The notes: a model not told the origin generated them from the sequence alone. Counted from the stretch's first letter, positions 7,179-15,781 are shown. The stretch: DNA of 31,410 nt from Kiritimatiellia bacterium (GCA_900771325.1 CAAGNN010000050.1:1-31410); one strand, 5' to 3'. Numbers and translations are program-made.

Positions 7179-9052
7179 TAGCGAAGCTCCCGGGGCGCAC
7201 GGCGATAGGCCTCGTAGAGCTCGGGGCCCATATAGCGCGCGATGTTCTTTGGGGGTGCGGCCAGGAGGTTGACGACGATGAGGCCGTCGACGACGGTGCC
7301 GAAGTCGGGGTCGACATTGAAGGCGACGATGCGCCCGCCGATCTTGAGGTATTGGCGGATGAGGACAGGCATTTCGCGGTGGCCGCCCTCCAGCTCGGCC
7401 AGAGCGTTGTTGACCTCGCTCTCGTTGGAGAGGAAGTCGGCATAGTCCGTGTGTCGCCACTCAACAAAGCGCATCTTCTTGGGGGGCAGACGGGGGAGGA
7501 CCCAATGGGCGAGGGCTTCGTCGAAGGCCGTGGCGCGCAGGTAGGTGAGGAGGAGGTCGCGTGCGGCAGGGGAGAAGTCGTGCGAAATGCTTACTGGGCC
7601 AAAGAGGACGGTATAGCGCGGGTGCTTGGCCAGGAAGGTCAAAACACCACGCCAGAGGAGAAGGAGGGGGGCGAAGGAGCGTTGGTCCTGCGCGCGAATG
7701 AAGGAGCGGCCAAGCTCGACAGCCGGACCGGGGAGGCGGCCGAGGAAGTTCTCGTCGAAGCGGAAGAGGGTGCGGGTGTAGAGGGCGTTGGGGCCGCTAT
7801 CCTCGGTGAGCATATCGGAGAGCGCAAGGCGGTAGCAGCCGATAATCTCCCGCCGCTCTTTGTGCCAGAGGACGATTTGGTAGTAGGCATCATCGAAGGC
7901 ATCGGTATCGATGTCCTTGCCGGTGCCCTCGCCGACCGCGCGGAAGGTCTCCTCGCGTAGGCGGCCAATCTCGCGCAGGGCGGTGGGAATGAAGCGCCCC
8001 TGGGCGGCATAGAGGGCGTAGACGTTGTCGGAGAAGAGGTGGCAGTCGCTGGGCAGAGCGGCCCACTCGGCCTCTAGCTCCACAGGGGTGATGGGGTTGA
8101 TGATAGGCTGGGTGGGGCGGTCGTCGGTATCGAGGGTCAGGCGGCGCATCCGCTCCTCGAAGCGGGTGGAGCGGACACGCCCGGCGAGAAGAAAGGTGCG
8201 GAAGCGCAGGTAGCGCACCACCTCGGCATCGGAGCCAAAGCGCTTGAAGAGCGCGGTCGAGGAGAAGGGGGTGCCCAGACGCAGCTCAATCGTTTGGTGC
8301 TGCATTCGCAACATCTCGCGCGGCAGGAGGAGGGTACGCAGACGCGGGTGGATTTTACCGGCCAGGTGGAAGCAGGTGGAGGCCGCGCCGGGGATGAAAG
8401 CCGGCAGCAGCGTGACATCCACATTTGCCCGGCGGACCAGGGTGAGGGTGGAGATGTGCCAGGCCGGGTCGCGGATCTGGAAGTTCTGAGTGGTGAAGCT
8501 GGCCACTTCGCCGGCCGGGAAGATGATGAGCGCGCCACCGCGCCGGAGCCAGTGGAGCGCCTGGCGCATCGCCTGAACATTGCGCGCGGCGGAGTCCGGT
8601 CGACCGAAGGGGTCGACGAAGAGGAGGTCATCGCGCAGTTCGGGAATGCGCTGGAGGACGTAGTTGGCGAGGACCTTGACATCCTTGCGCCGGCTGCGGA
8701 TGAGTTCGAGGAGCGCCAACCCCTCCACCGCGCCGAAGGGATGGTTGGCCACCACCACCAAGGGCTGACCAACGGGGATGCGGTCGCAATCGGGCTCGTC
8801 GCAGAGCACCCGCAGGTCCAGGGCGTTGAGGATACGTTGCGGGAAGGAGGCGGTCCCCTCGGTCTGCAAAGCTTGGCGATAGAGCTGGTTGAGGCGCGTA
8901 AGGCCCATCAAGCGTTCGGCCAGACGGTGCGTCAGGTGCAAGAGCAACCGCAGGACGGGGTTGCGCAGGTGCCACCACGGCAAGGTGTAGAAGGTGGCGT
9001 GGCGCGGAGGCTGCACGCACGGCGGGGTGGGGGATCGCTCGCCGGTGGACAC
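7178..9052 (-). CDS. Acyltransferase fusion, PlsC-like plus OlsB-like
   Basis: A 624-residue fusion. The N-terminal half is a lysophospholipid acyltransferase-like domain with an HX-type motif NHPFGAVEG (HPFGAVE 104-110; Glu replaces the usual Asp of HX4D) and FPAGE (178-182). The C-terminal half, from about residue 330, is a GNAT-type N-acyltransferase like the hemolysin/OlsB group (SDNVYALYAAQGRF, IIGCYRLAL, ELGRSFI..QRSFAPLLLLWRG, LFGPVSIS). Such a pair of domains can build ornithine-type aminolipids in the inner membrane, as in bifunctional OlsF-like enzymes. No ATG is available at the N-terminus; GTG at 9052 lies 6 nt after the thiD stop. The product lipid is inference. Confidence 0.85.
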   Translation of the reverse strand: MSTGERSPTPPCVQPPRHATFYTLPWWHLRNPVLRLLLHLTHRLAERLMGLTRLNQLYRQALQTEGTASFPQRILNALDLRVLCDEPDCDRIPVGQPLVVVANHPFGAVEGLALLELIRSRRKDVKVLANYVLQRIPELRDDLLFVDPFGRPDSAARNVQAMRQALHWLRRGGALIIFPAGEVASFTTQNFQIRDPAWHISTLTLVRRANVDVTLLPAFIPGAASTCFHLAGKIHPRLRTLLLPREMLRMQHQTIELRLGTPFSSTALFKRFGSDAEVVRYLRFRTFLLAGRVRSTRFEERMRRLTLDTDDRPTQPIINPITPVELEAEWAALPSDCHLFSDNVYALYAAQGRFIPTALREIGRLREETFRAVGEGTGKDIDTDAFDDAYYQIVLWHKERREIIGCYRLALSDMLTEDSGPNALYTRTLFRFDENFLGRLPGPAVELGRSFIRAQDQRSFAPLLLLWRGVLTFLAKHPRYTVLFGPVSISHDFSPAARDLLLTYLRATAFDEALAHWVLPRLPPKKMRFVEWRHTDYADFLSNESEVNNALAELEGGHREMPVLIRQYLKIGGRIVAFNVDPDFGTVVDGLIVVNLLAAPPKNIARYMGPELYEAYRRAPRELR

Positions 9053-9058
9053 GAGGCG

Positions 9059-9880
9059 CTAACTCCGGCTTTCGGGCTGGAAGGGCACCTGGGCGTAGAC
9101 CGCCGCTCGCCCGGCCAGCTGCGTCCGGGAGAGGAGGTGGACGATATAGCGCTTGGCCGTGCGAATGGCCGAGGGCAGGTCACGCCCCAGAGCAAGGTTG
9201 GCCGCAATGGCCGAAGAGAGTGCGCAGCCGGTGCCGTGGGTGGTGAGGGGCGCGCAGACGCTCTCCTCGCGCAGCTCAATCGGCGCGCATCCGGGCAGGG
9301 CCAAGAGGTCGAGCGCCGGTGCCTCGGCGAAGTGTCCGCCCTTGAGGAGCACGGACACGCCCAGTCGCTCGGTCAGGCGCTTGGCGAGGGTGCGCATCGC
9401 CGCAACACTCGCGGGGGCCTCGGCCTCGCCTAAGAGGGCCATCGCCTCGGGAATATTGGGGGTGATGAGGGTGGCGAAGGGCAGGAGGTCGGACTCCATC
9501 CGCGCAATGGCCTCGGGCTCCAGGAGCCGCGCGCCGGAGGTGGCAATCATCACCGGGTCGACAACCCACGGCACCTCGGGCAAGGCACGGCGGAAGTCGG
9601 CGACCACGGCAATCAGGCGCTCGTTCAGGAGCATCCCGGTCTTCACCGCGCCCAGGGCGAAGTCCTCGGCCACGGCCTCCAACTGCGCGCGGAGGATCTC
9701 CGGCTCGGTGGCCTGAATCGCGCGCACACCGTGGGGATTTTGGGCGGTCAGGGCGGTGATGACCGAGCAGCCGTGGACGCCGAAGTCGCGGAAGGAACGC
9801 AAGTCGGCCTGAACACCGGCCCCACCGCCGCTGTCGCTGCCGGCGATGGTGAGGGCAACGGGGTGGAGCTCCGGGGCCAT
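9059..9880 (-). CDS. thiD: Hydroxymethylpyrimidine (phosphate) kinase
   Basis: A 273-residue ribokinase-fold kinase that phosphorylates HMP and HMP-P in thiamine synthesis. Visible motifs are TIAGSDSGGGAGVQADLR (about 11-28), KTGML, VVDPVM, LITPNIPEA (about 141), LLKGGH and THGTGCALSSAIAANLALG near the C-terminus. ATG at 9880 follows the DUF1846 stop by one base; another ATG at 9889 would overlap that stop and add three residues. No other thiamine genes are nearby, and no thiamine riboswitch is seen. Confidence 0.93.
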   Translation of the reverse strand: MAPELHPVALTIAGSDSGGGAGVQADLRSFRDFGVHGCSVITALTAQNPHGVRAIQATEPEILRAQLEAVAEDFALGAVKTGMLLNERLIAVVADFRRALPEVPWVVDPVMIATSGARLLEPEAIARMESDLLPFATLITPNIPEAMALLGEAEAPASVAAMRTLAKRLTERLGVSVLLKGGHFAEAPALDLLALPGCAPIELREESVCAPLTTHGTGCALSSAIAANLALGRDLPSAIRTAKRYIVHLLSRTQLAGRAAVYAQVPFQPESRS

Positions 9881-9881
9881 C

Positions 9882-11402
9882 TTAGGCATCGACGAAGAGT
9901 TCGGCGGTGGCGAAGAGCGGGTCGTTGGTGGCACGGATGCCCAAACGGCGGAGGCCGGCCTCGTCGCCGGGGGTGAGCATGTGGGAGAGATGCATCTCGC
10001 AGTCGCGCAGGTCGGCCAACTTCTCGAGGGCCAACTTGGCGTTGGGGTCGGTGGCCGCGCAGATGGCCAGGGCCACAAGGGTCTCGTCGAGGTTCAGCGA
10101 GCCGTATTTGCCCTTGAGAATGCCCTGCTTCATATGCTTGACGCTAGCGATGGTCTCGGGAGCCAGGAGGTGGCGCTCGTCGGGGATGGCGGCCAGGTGC
10201 TTGGCGGCGTTAAGGACTGTGGCGGCGGCGGCGTGGAGGTTGGCCGAGTTCTTGCCCTGAATGAGCGTGCCATCGGGCAACTCGATAGCCGCGCCACAGG
10301 CCACGCCTTCGAGAGTATGCGAGAGGGAGGCCGCGTGCGCAGCCTGGCGGGCAGGCACCACGGTCGGCCGGTCCTCGGGGTTTAGCCCCAGTTGGCGCAT
10401 CAGGCGCTCGACGAGCTCGACGGGGCGCTTGTCGCTGGCGCCCTTGGCCACGGCATCGGAGAGGTGGCGGAAGTAGCGGCGGATAATCTCCTGGCGCGCA
10501 GCCTCGGTGCAGACCTCATCATCGATAATGCCAGCGGAGATGCAGTTGACGCCCATATCGGTGGGGCTGCGGTAGGGGCACTCGCCGCCCTTGTCCAGAC
10601 GGGTCCAAATCTCGCGCAGGAGCGGGAAGGCCTCGACATCGCGGTTGTAGTTGACGGTGGCCTTGCCGTAGGCTTCCAGGTGGAAGGGGTCGATCATATT
10701 GATGTCGCCCAGGTCGGCGGTCGCGGCTTCGTAAGCCAGGTTGACCGGGTGGCGCAGGGGCAGGTCCCAGACGGGGAAGGTCTCGAACTTGGCATAACCG
10801 GCGTTACGCCCGGCCGTGCGGTCGTGATAGAGCATCGTCAGGCAGGTGGCCAACTTGCCCGAGCCGGGCCCAGGGCCGGTGACAACGACGATCGGGCGCG
10901 TCGTCTCCACATAATCATTCGCGCCGTAGCCATCGGGCGAGACCACGAGGTCGAGGTTGGAGGGATAACCGGGCACCGCGCGGTGGAGCTTGACTGTGAT
11001 GCCGCGCGCCTCGAGCTTGTTCTTGAACTGCATCGCCGCGGGCTGACCGTCGTAGCGGGTGATGACTACGGCGCAGACGTGGATGTCCCAGCTGCGCAGG
11101 CTATCAATCAGCTTGAGGGCATCGTCGTCGTAGGAGATACCGAAGTCCGCGCGCATCTTTTTGCGCTCGATGTCTTCGGCGTAGACGCAGAGGATGATTT
11201 CGGCCTTATCGCCGAGCGAGCGTAGGAGCCGCAGTTTGACGTTGGGGTCGTAGCCCGGGAGGACGCGCGCAGCGTGGTAGTCGTACATCAACTTGCCGCC
11301 GAACTCCAAATAGAGCTTGTTCCCGAAGGAGGCCGCGCGCTGCATCAGCCCCTCCGCCTGGCGCTTCAAGTAGGCCTCGTTATCAAATCCAATCCGCTTC
11401 AT
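9882..11402 (-). CDS. DUF1846 family protein
   Basis: A 506-residue member of the DUF1846 family (typically about 500 residues) of unknown function. The hallmark start is MKRIGFDNEAYLKRQ, followed by LYLEFGGKLMYDYHAARVLPGYDPN (about 30-54); a later PIVVVTGPGPGSGKLATCLTMLYHD block (about 172-196) is P-loop-like. The chain is full length with no frameshift. A GTG twelve codons upstream is rejected because family members begin at MKRI. The stop nearly abuts thiD. Known structures suggest a nucleotide-linked enzyme, but no reaction is established. Confidence 0.88.
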   Translation of the reverse strand: MKRIGFDNEAYLKRQAEGLMQRAASFGNKLYLEFGGKLMYDYHAARVLPGYDPNVKLRLLRSLGDKAEIILCVYAEDIERKKMRADFGISYDDDALKLIDSLRSWDIHVCAVVITRYDGQPAAMQFKNKLEARGITVKLHRAVPGYPSNLDLVVSPDGYGANDYVETTRPIVVVTGPGPGSGKLATCLTMLYHDRTAGRNAGYAKFETFPVWDLPLRHPVNLAYEAATADLGDINMIDPFHLEAYGKATVNYNRDVEAFPLLREIWTRLDKGGECPYRSPTDMGVNCISAGIIDDEVCTEAARQEIIRRYFRHLSDAVAKGASDKRPVELVERLMRQLGLNPEDRPTVVPARQAAHAASLSHTLEGVACGAAIELPDGTLIQGKNSANLHAAAATVLNAAKHLAAIPDERHLLAPETIASVKHMKQGILKGKYGSLNLDETLVALAICAATDPNAKLALEKLADLRDCEMHLSHMLTPGDEAGLRRLGIRATNDPLFATAELFVDA

Positions 11403-11441
11403 ACTTCGCTTGATGCTTTCCTTCAACTCGCTTGACACAAT

Positions 11442-11469
11442 TTCGGCCCGGGGTGAATGCCGGGCCGAA
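11442..11469 (-). terminator. Hairpin after the GH84 gene
   Basis: A perfect 10-bp stem (TTCGGCCCGG at 11442-11451 with CCGGGCCGAA at 11460-11469, 8-nt loop) lies 9 bases beyond the GH84 stop. The U-tract on the minus strand is weak (ATTGTG), so it may slow or partly terminate transcription before DUF1846. Confidence 0.6.
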
Positions 11470-11478
11470 GGGAGAAAC

Positions 11479-13893
11479 TCAGTGGATGACTTCGTAGACG
11501 GCGACCGGGGCTTCGGGGGCGGTAATCTTCATCGCCTGCTCGGTCAGCTGAACCTTGGCCGGGCCAACGAAGAGGACCTTCGCATTCTCCGGGGTGACCG
11601 GGGCGGCCAGGGGGATGGTCACCGTCTCGCCGGGCTGCAGGGTATAGGCGCTGTTGAGGTCGCCATCAATCATCGATTCGAGCACATTGGCGGTGGCATC
11701 CTTGGGCACATCCACCTTCAACTGCGCCAGGGTGACGAGCACGGGCGAATCCGAAACGTTGATGTAGCGGATGGCGTTGATGCCGTCGGCCGGGTTGATG
11801 TGGCGGATTTCCATCTCGCCGGGCTTGCCATTGCCGCGCAGGACCATCGCGCGCTCGCCCCAAGTCTGCCCACCGTTGTTCGAGAGCTGAAGGCGACCCT
11901 GGGTGATGGCTTCATCTTGCTCCAGGTGGAAGTGGACCCAGGTGGCGGGCACGCCGGCGGGCAGCCGAATGCCCACCCACTGCCCGGGCTGTAGGGTCTT
12001 GGGCTCGTGCACCTTCGGGAGCTTCACATACTGCCCATCGCGCGCCACCTCTAGGTTGGCCAACTCGGGCACATTGGTGATGAACTCATAGGCCTTGGAG
12101 ACGGTCTTGGGGGCCGGCTTGCCGGCGGTCTTGCGCCAGAGGTTGTCATAGACCGTCTCGGACAAGAGGTCGTGGAAGGGCTTCATCACCAAGGTGGCCA
12201 CCTCGGTGGGGTTCTTCTGGAAGGGCTTGGCGGCGTGCGCCTTAGAGATGGCCTCGTTCTCGGCGCGGTAGCCGAGCACCGTGCTCAGCACCTTGTCTTC
12301 GGGTGCGTCGCCGGTCAAGGCATCCATCAACGCCTCGCCCGACCACCCGAAGTTGGAGAAGACCTGGCACCAATTCGCCACATCCTCCAGGAAGAGCGGG
12401 TTCTTGCACTCGGTCAAAATCGTCTGCCCGGCCTCGGCCATCCGCACGAACTCCTCGCGCACGGCCGTGATATCCGCTTCCGGCAAGGGCTGCCCCGCCT
12501 TAATCGCGGCAGTCAGGCGGTCCACCGCCGGCTTGATGGACACCGACTCCTCGCGGCGGTAGCCGTGGCCGTTGGGGCCCTGGTCGGAGTTATGGTCGGC
12601 CAAGCACTGCACGGCTTCAGCGATGTAGGGGAAGACGCGGCGGATGCCGTCCTTCCACGCCTGGTCGGAGTTGAAGGCGGTGGGGTTCCAGCAGTAGTCG
12701 GCCACGCCAAAGAGACCAATCTTCGAGGCCTCGGGCTTGTCCATCGGGTTGGAGACAAAGCCGGCGTAGAGCGGCCCGTTCTCGGGGTCGAGCCCATAGG
12801 TCCGCCCGAGGAGCAGGTGGGCGCTGCGGCAGTAGTCGGCCACCGGCCAGTTCCACCAGATGTAGGCCTTGCGGCCAATCTTGGCGTTGATCCACGCCAT
12901 CGAGGCCTTGGAGATGTCGGTGCAGACCGAGTCGCCCGTCCACATAATCTGGATATCGGGGTCCAACCCTGTGCCGAGGGTTTCGAGATAGGTGCCGCCG
13001 CTCCAAGCCTTGTTATACTGCGTGGGGCAGAGAATGAGCGGGGTGACATCGCCCTTCACGCGGACAAACTGGCGGTTGACCGTATTCAGGAGCTTAACCT
13101 GCATCTCGGCGCGGGCACCCTCGCCACCGATGTCATCAAAGAAGACCGCGAAGGAGCGCACGCCCAGCGCGTACATCCGCTCGAACTTCTCCAAGCACGC
13201 CAGGATGTCGTTGTCATTGTGCCACTGAATGTCGCGCCCGGGGTGGACGGCCCAAACGAAGTTGACCTTGTTCTCGTGCGCCACACGCACCAGTTCGGCG
13301 ATGTGCTGCGCCTCGGCCTCGGGGTAGGGATCGCGCCAACGGGTCGAGAAGCCGTGATAGGGGTCGTCCTTCGGCCCGTAGATGTAGGTGTTCATCTTCC
13401 AGTCGCCATAGAAGCGGAACTGGCTCTTGCGCGCCTCAAAGCTCCAGGGCTGACCATAGAAGCCTTCGACCGTGCCGCGGAAGGGAACCGCCGGCCAGTC
13501 CTTGATGGTGAGCGCTTGCGCCTTGCCCGAGGCAAAGAGCTGCTTGAGGGTCTTGGCCGCATAGAAGAAGCCCGTGCCATCGGCCGCCGCAATCGCCACG
13601 CCCTGCGCGGTCAAGGCCAGCGTATAGCCCTCCTTGGGCAGAGAGGGATCCTCCGCCCAGGAAATGACAAAGTCTGCCTCGGGCTGAATCTTGAAGATTT
13701 CGCCCAACACCCGCGCGGCATCCGCGTCCAACCCCGCCGCCGGCGCAATCGCCACCGCCTTCGGCTTGGTAACCACCGCCGAAGCCAGCGTCACCTCCTG
13801 CGGCGTTGGGTAAACGCGCATCGCCTCCGGCAGAACATCCGCCAAAAGCAGGCCGGCACACATCATCACGGCCGCACAAAGTCTCTTTCGCAT
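11479..13893 (-). CDS. Secreted GH84 beta-N-acetylglucosaminidase
   Basis: An 804-residue exported hexosaminidase. The signal peptide covers about residues 1-19. Residues about 28-135 form a GH20b-like N-terminal domain. The catalytic GH84 barrel begins at FRGTVEGFYGQPW (138-150) and contains the adjacent acid pair in FFDDIGG (Asp253-Asp254), as in bacterial O-GlcNAcase-like enzymes. A helical region and a C-terminal beta domain follow. It should release terminal beta-GlcNAc from host glycans or peptidoglycan fragments in the periplasm or outside. ATG at 13893 has AGAAAGG upstream. It is a stand-alone gene between a promoter and a hairpin. Confidence 0.92.
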   Translation of the reverse strand: MRKRLCAAVMMCAGLLLADVLPEAMRVYPTPQEVTLASAVVTKPKAVAIAPAAGLDADAARVLGEIFKIQPEADFVISWAEDPSLPKEGYTLALTAQGVAIAAADGTGFFYAAKTLKQLFASGKAQALTIKDWPAVPFRGTVEGFYGQPWSFEARKSQFRFYGDWKMNTYIYGPKDDPYHGFSTRWRDPYPEAEAQHIAELVRVAHENKVNFVWAVHPGRDIQWHNDNDILACLEKFERMYALGVRSFAVFFDDIGGEGARAEMQVKLLNTVNRQFVRVKGDVTPLILCPTQYNKAWSGGTYLETLGTGLDPDIQIMWTGDSVCTDISKASMAWINAKIGRKAYIWWNWPVADYCRSAHLLLGRTYGLDPENGPLYAGFVSNPMDKPEASKIGLFGVADYCWNPTAFNSDQAWKDGIRRVFPYIAEAVQCLADHNSDQGPNGHGYRREESVSIKPAVDRLTAAIKAGQPLPEADITAVREEFVRMAEAGQTILTECKNPLFLEDVANWCQVFSNFGWSGEALMDALTGDAPEDKVLSTVLGYRAENEAISKAHAAKPFQKNPTEVATLVMKPFHDLLSETVYDNLWRKTAGKPAPKTVSKAYEFITNVPELANLEVARDGQYVKLPKVHEPKTLQPGQWVGIRLPAGVPATWVHFHLEQDEAITQGRLQLSNNGGQTWGERAMVLRGNGKPGEMEIRHINPADGINAIRYINVSDSPVLVTLAQLKVDVPKDATANVLESMIDGDLNSAYTLQPGETVTIPLAAPVTPENAKVLFVGPAKVQLTEQAMKITAPEAPVAVYEVIH

Positions 13894-13941
13894 AGCAAAC
13901 CTTTCTTCTAACATCGAAGCTCTTTTCCAACTGCGCTCCCT

Positions 13942-13950
13942 ATGATAGCA
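13942..13950 (-). promoter_or_regulatory. Extended -10 promoter of the GH84 gene
   Basis: Minus-strand TGCTATCAT provides TGn plus TATCAT (13947-13942), about 48 nt before the start codon. No convincing -35 is present. Confidence 0.4.
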
Positions 13951-14063
13951 CAAACCCGCCCGCTTTGCTTGCAACCCCTCCCGCCGCCCTTCGCCCCCCG
14001 CACGCACTGCCATGTATAAACACGCGTACGCGCACGCGCGCGAGAGCCTCCCGTCTTTCCCAT
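13951..14063. other. Spacer with alternating CG tract
   Basis: No gene seen. ACACGCGTACGCGCACGCGCG (about 14021-14041) is an almost uninterrupted purine/pyrimidine alternation that could adopt Z-DNA under supercoiling. The rest is plain GC-rich spacer. Confidence 0.4.
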
Positions 14064-14131
14064 CCGCCCCGGGTAATTTCTCGATAGACGATAGACGATA
14101 GACGAGAAAGCTGTCGCCGGAGGTGGGAAGC
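14064..14131. repeat. 22-bp unit plus (CGATAGA)3 heptamer module
   Basis: A single array unit (CCGCCCCGGGTA..., 14064-14085) runs into three CGATAGA heptamers (14082-14102) and CGAGAAA (14103-14109); TTTCTCG at 14077-14083 pairs with CGAGAAA. The next bases to about 14131 match the reverse complement of 23994-24062 closely, so this is half of a composite repeat. Confidence 0.85.
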
Positions 14132-14159
14132 CCGGCCAATGGCCTCCAGTTTCTCCGTC

Positions 14160-14218
14160 TCGGCACGCGCAGCTAACTGCTAACCGCTAACAGCTCTCTG
14201 CTGGGAGCGTAGCGACCC
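14160..14218. repeat. Inverted TTAGCNG heptamer module
   Basis: CAGCTAA, CTGCTAA, CCGCTAA and CAGCTCT (14170-14197) are the reverse complement of the TTAGCNG heptamers at 6468 and 23930. TTCTCCGTCTCGGCACGCGC precedes them, matching the inverse of the conserved GCGCGTACCGCGACGGAGA tail. Confidence 0.85.
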
Positions 14219-14326
14219 GCCCCGGGTTGACCTCCGACCCGCCCCGGGTTCGAGGTGGACCCGCCCCAGGTTCGAGGTCGATCAGCCCCAGGTTGGCTTC
14301 GCACTCGGGGCGGGTGGCCTGACAGA
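14217..14326. repeat. 22-bp array D, five units
   Basis: Units begin at 14217, 14239, 14261, 14283 and 14305. They drift from CCGCCCCGGGTTGACC to CCGCCCCAGGTTCGAGG, CAGCCCCAGGTTGGC and TCGGGGCGGGTGGCC while keeping exact 22-bp spacing. The last unit merges into the mini-hairpin module. Confidence 0.85.
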
Positions 14327-14475
14327 TCAGGCCACGGTAACACCTTTCACGCGCCCAAAGGCGAACCTCTCGGCGGCGTAACCGACACTCTCACGCGAGC
14401 GCAGCGAGCACCTCACGGCCCGTAGGGCCACCTCACGGCGGCACCACCGCCACTTCACGCTTTGCGTGTTTCGAC
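14316..14475. repeat. Mini-hairpin string (GTGAGGTG module)
   Basis: On the minus strand, GTGAAGTGG, GTGAGGTGG, GTGAGGTG, GTGAGAG and GTGAAAGG words alternate with small stems about every 20-30 nt. In plus-strand coordinates the stems include GGCCTGA/TCAGGCC (14316-14333), CGCC/GGCG, GGCCC/GGGCC, GGCGG/CCGCC and CACGC/GCGTG. Bases 14306-14369 match the reverse complement of 31219-31282 at about 54 of 64 positions. It ends at the gspK promoter. Confidence 0.8.
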
Positions 14476-14499
14476 AGGCGCGCTGAAGTGTGCTATACT
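14471..14499 (+). promoter_or_regulatory. Promoter of the gspK operon
   Basis: TCGACA (14471-14476) and TATACT (14494-14499) with exactly 17 nt between, plus TGn in front of the -10. The start of transcription would fall near 14506, only a few bases before the ATG at 14509, so the message may be nearly leaderless. Confidence 0.75.
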
Positions 14500-14508
14500 T
14501 CGGGGTCA

Positions 14509-15765
14509 ATGGACGCAATAGGTTTGCAACGGATGACGCGGCGGCGGGGCGGGTTTGCCCTGGTGGCCGTGATTTGGGCGGTGGCTGTGCTCAGCCTCCT
14601 GGCCTGTTCGTTTGCAATGGATGCGTATATGGAGGGGAAGGCGGCGGTGTGGACGCGGAACCGCCATCAGGCAACGGCGCTCTTGGATTCGGGGTTGACG
14701 CTGGCGGGGATGTTGATGGCGCGGCAGGAGAAGGTCTCTGGGGAGGAAACCGAGGAGGAGGCGGAGAAGGATCGGTGGATTGTGCCGGCTATTCGCCTCA
14801 AGCGCGGGCAGCGGGTGGAGGTCTCGCAGCGGCTGATGTTTGACGAGGAGGGGCACTTGCAGTTTGAAACGGCGGACGTGCTCTCTTCCACGAACAACGT
14901 GCCCGACGCGGAGATCTTCGTGGCCATCGAGCCCGAGCCGGCGCGCTGGAATATCAACAAGCTCACGAAGGCGGGCTTTGGGGACAACGCGGACTTGATT
15001 TGGGCGCGGATTCTGACGGTGGCCGGGGTGCCGGAGGAGGACCAGAGCGCGCTGGTCGATTCCTTCTATGACTGGGTGGACGAGGATAGCATCACCGAGT
15101 CGGCCGATGGGGCGGAGAGCGAGTATTACGAGGGGCTGGAGACGCCCTATACCTGCAAGAACGGTCCCCTGGACACGGTGGGCGAGCTGATGTTTATCAA
15201 GGGCTTTGACCGCAATGGCGGGGTGTTGCTCAAGGGCGGGCTCTGGAACCCGGAGGAGACGAACAGCGAGCGGCAGGTCTTCGTGAGCGGCATCGAGGGG
15301 CTCTTTACCACCTACGGCGAGGGGAAGATCAACGTCAATGCCGCGCCGCGCGAGGTGCTTCTGACGGTGCCGAGCCTGGAGGATGCCGATGGGCTCATCG
15401 TCGACACCATCCTGGAAGAGCGCGAGGGGTTGAATGCCGATACCTCCAGCGCGTCGGCCAAAGTGCAGCAGGTCTCGCGCTCGAGCGGGACGGCGAGTCT
15501 GGGCGCGGCGGCGGTGAAGGATTACCACTTTACGGACCTCTCGGACTTCCTGGCGCGCGTGCCGGGATTGAGCCAGGAAGATGCGAATGTCTACCTGACG
15601 GTGGACTGCGCGATCTACAAGCTGGAGATTGAAGGGCGCGTGGGGCGCGTGAAGCGGCGGGCGACAGCCGTGGTCCAGCGCGGAGGCGAGAGTAAGTCGA
15701 CGGCCGGCAGTGCCTCGGCGGCGAATGGCGATTTGGTGATTTTGCAATGGCGCGAAGAGACGTAG
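14509..15765 (+). CDS. gspK: GspK-like minor pseudopilin
   Basis: A 418-residue general secretion protein K family member. The prepilin leader ends in RRRGG with cleavage before Phe16, followed by the hydrophobic helix FALVAVIWAVAVLSLLA; Glu5 is absent, as usual for GspK. The globular part carries DSFYDWVDEDS (about 186-196) and YGEGKINVNAAPREVLL (about 265-281), the characteristic GspK signatures. It should cap the pseudopilus tip in the periplasm. ATG at 14509 fits the promoter; ATG at 14533 is an alternative that keeps a shorter leader. First gene of the gspKLM-D operon. Confidence 0.9.
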   Translation: MDAIGLQRMTRRRGGFALVAVIWAVAVLSLLACSFAMDAYMEGKAAVWTRNRHQATALLDSGLTLAGMLMARQEKVSGEETEEEAEKDRWIVPAIRLKRGQRVEVSQRLMFDEEGHLQFETADVLSSTNNVPDAEIFVAIEPEPARWNINKLTKAGFGDNADLIWARILTVAGVPEEDQSALVDSFYDWVDEDSITESADGAESEYYEGLETPYTCKNGPLDTVGELMFIKGFDRNGGVLLKGGLWNPEETNSERQVFVSGIEGLFTTYGEGKINVNAAPREVLLTVPSLEDADGLIVDTILEEREGLNADTSSASAKVQQVSRSSGTASLGAAAVKDYHFTDLSDFLARVPGLSQEDANVYLTVDCAIYKLEIEGRVGRVKRRATAVVQRGGESKSTAGSASAANGDLVILQWREET

Positions 15766-15781
15766 CGGCGGCGGAGCAGAG

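Noticed and set aside
12172..13911. 579-codon plus-strand ORF
   Set aside because: Lies opposite the GH84 gene, whose motifs are unmistakable; high-GC antisense frame.
14506..15747. 413-codon minus-strand ORF
   Set aside because: Antisense to gspK, which has family signatures and a promoter.
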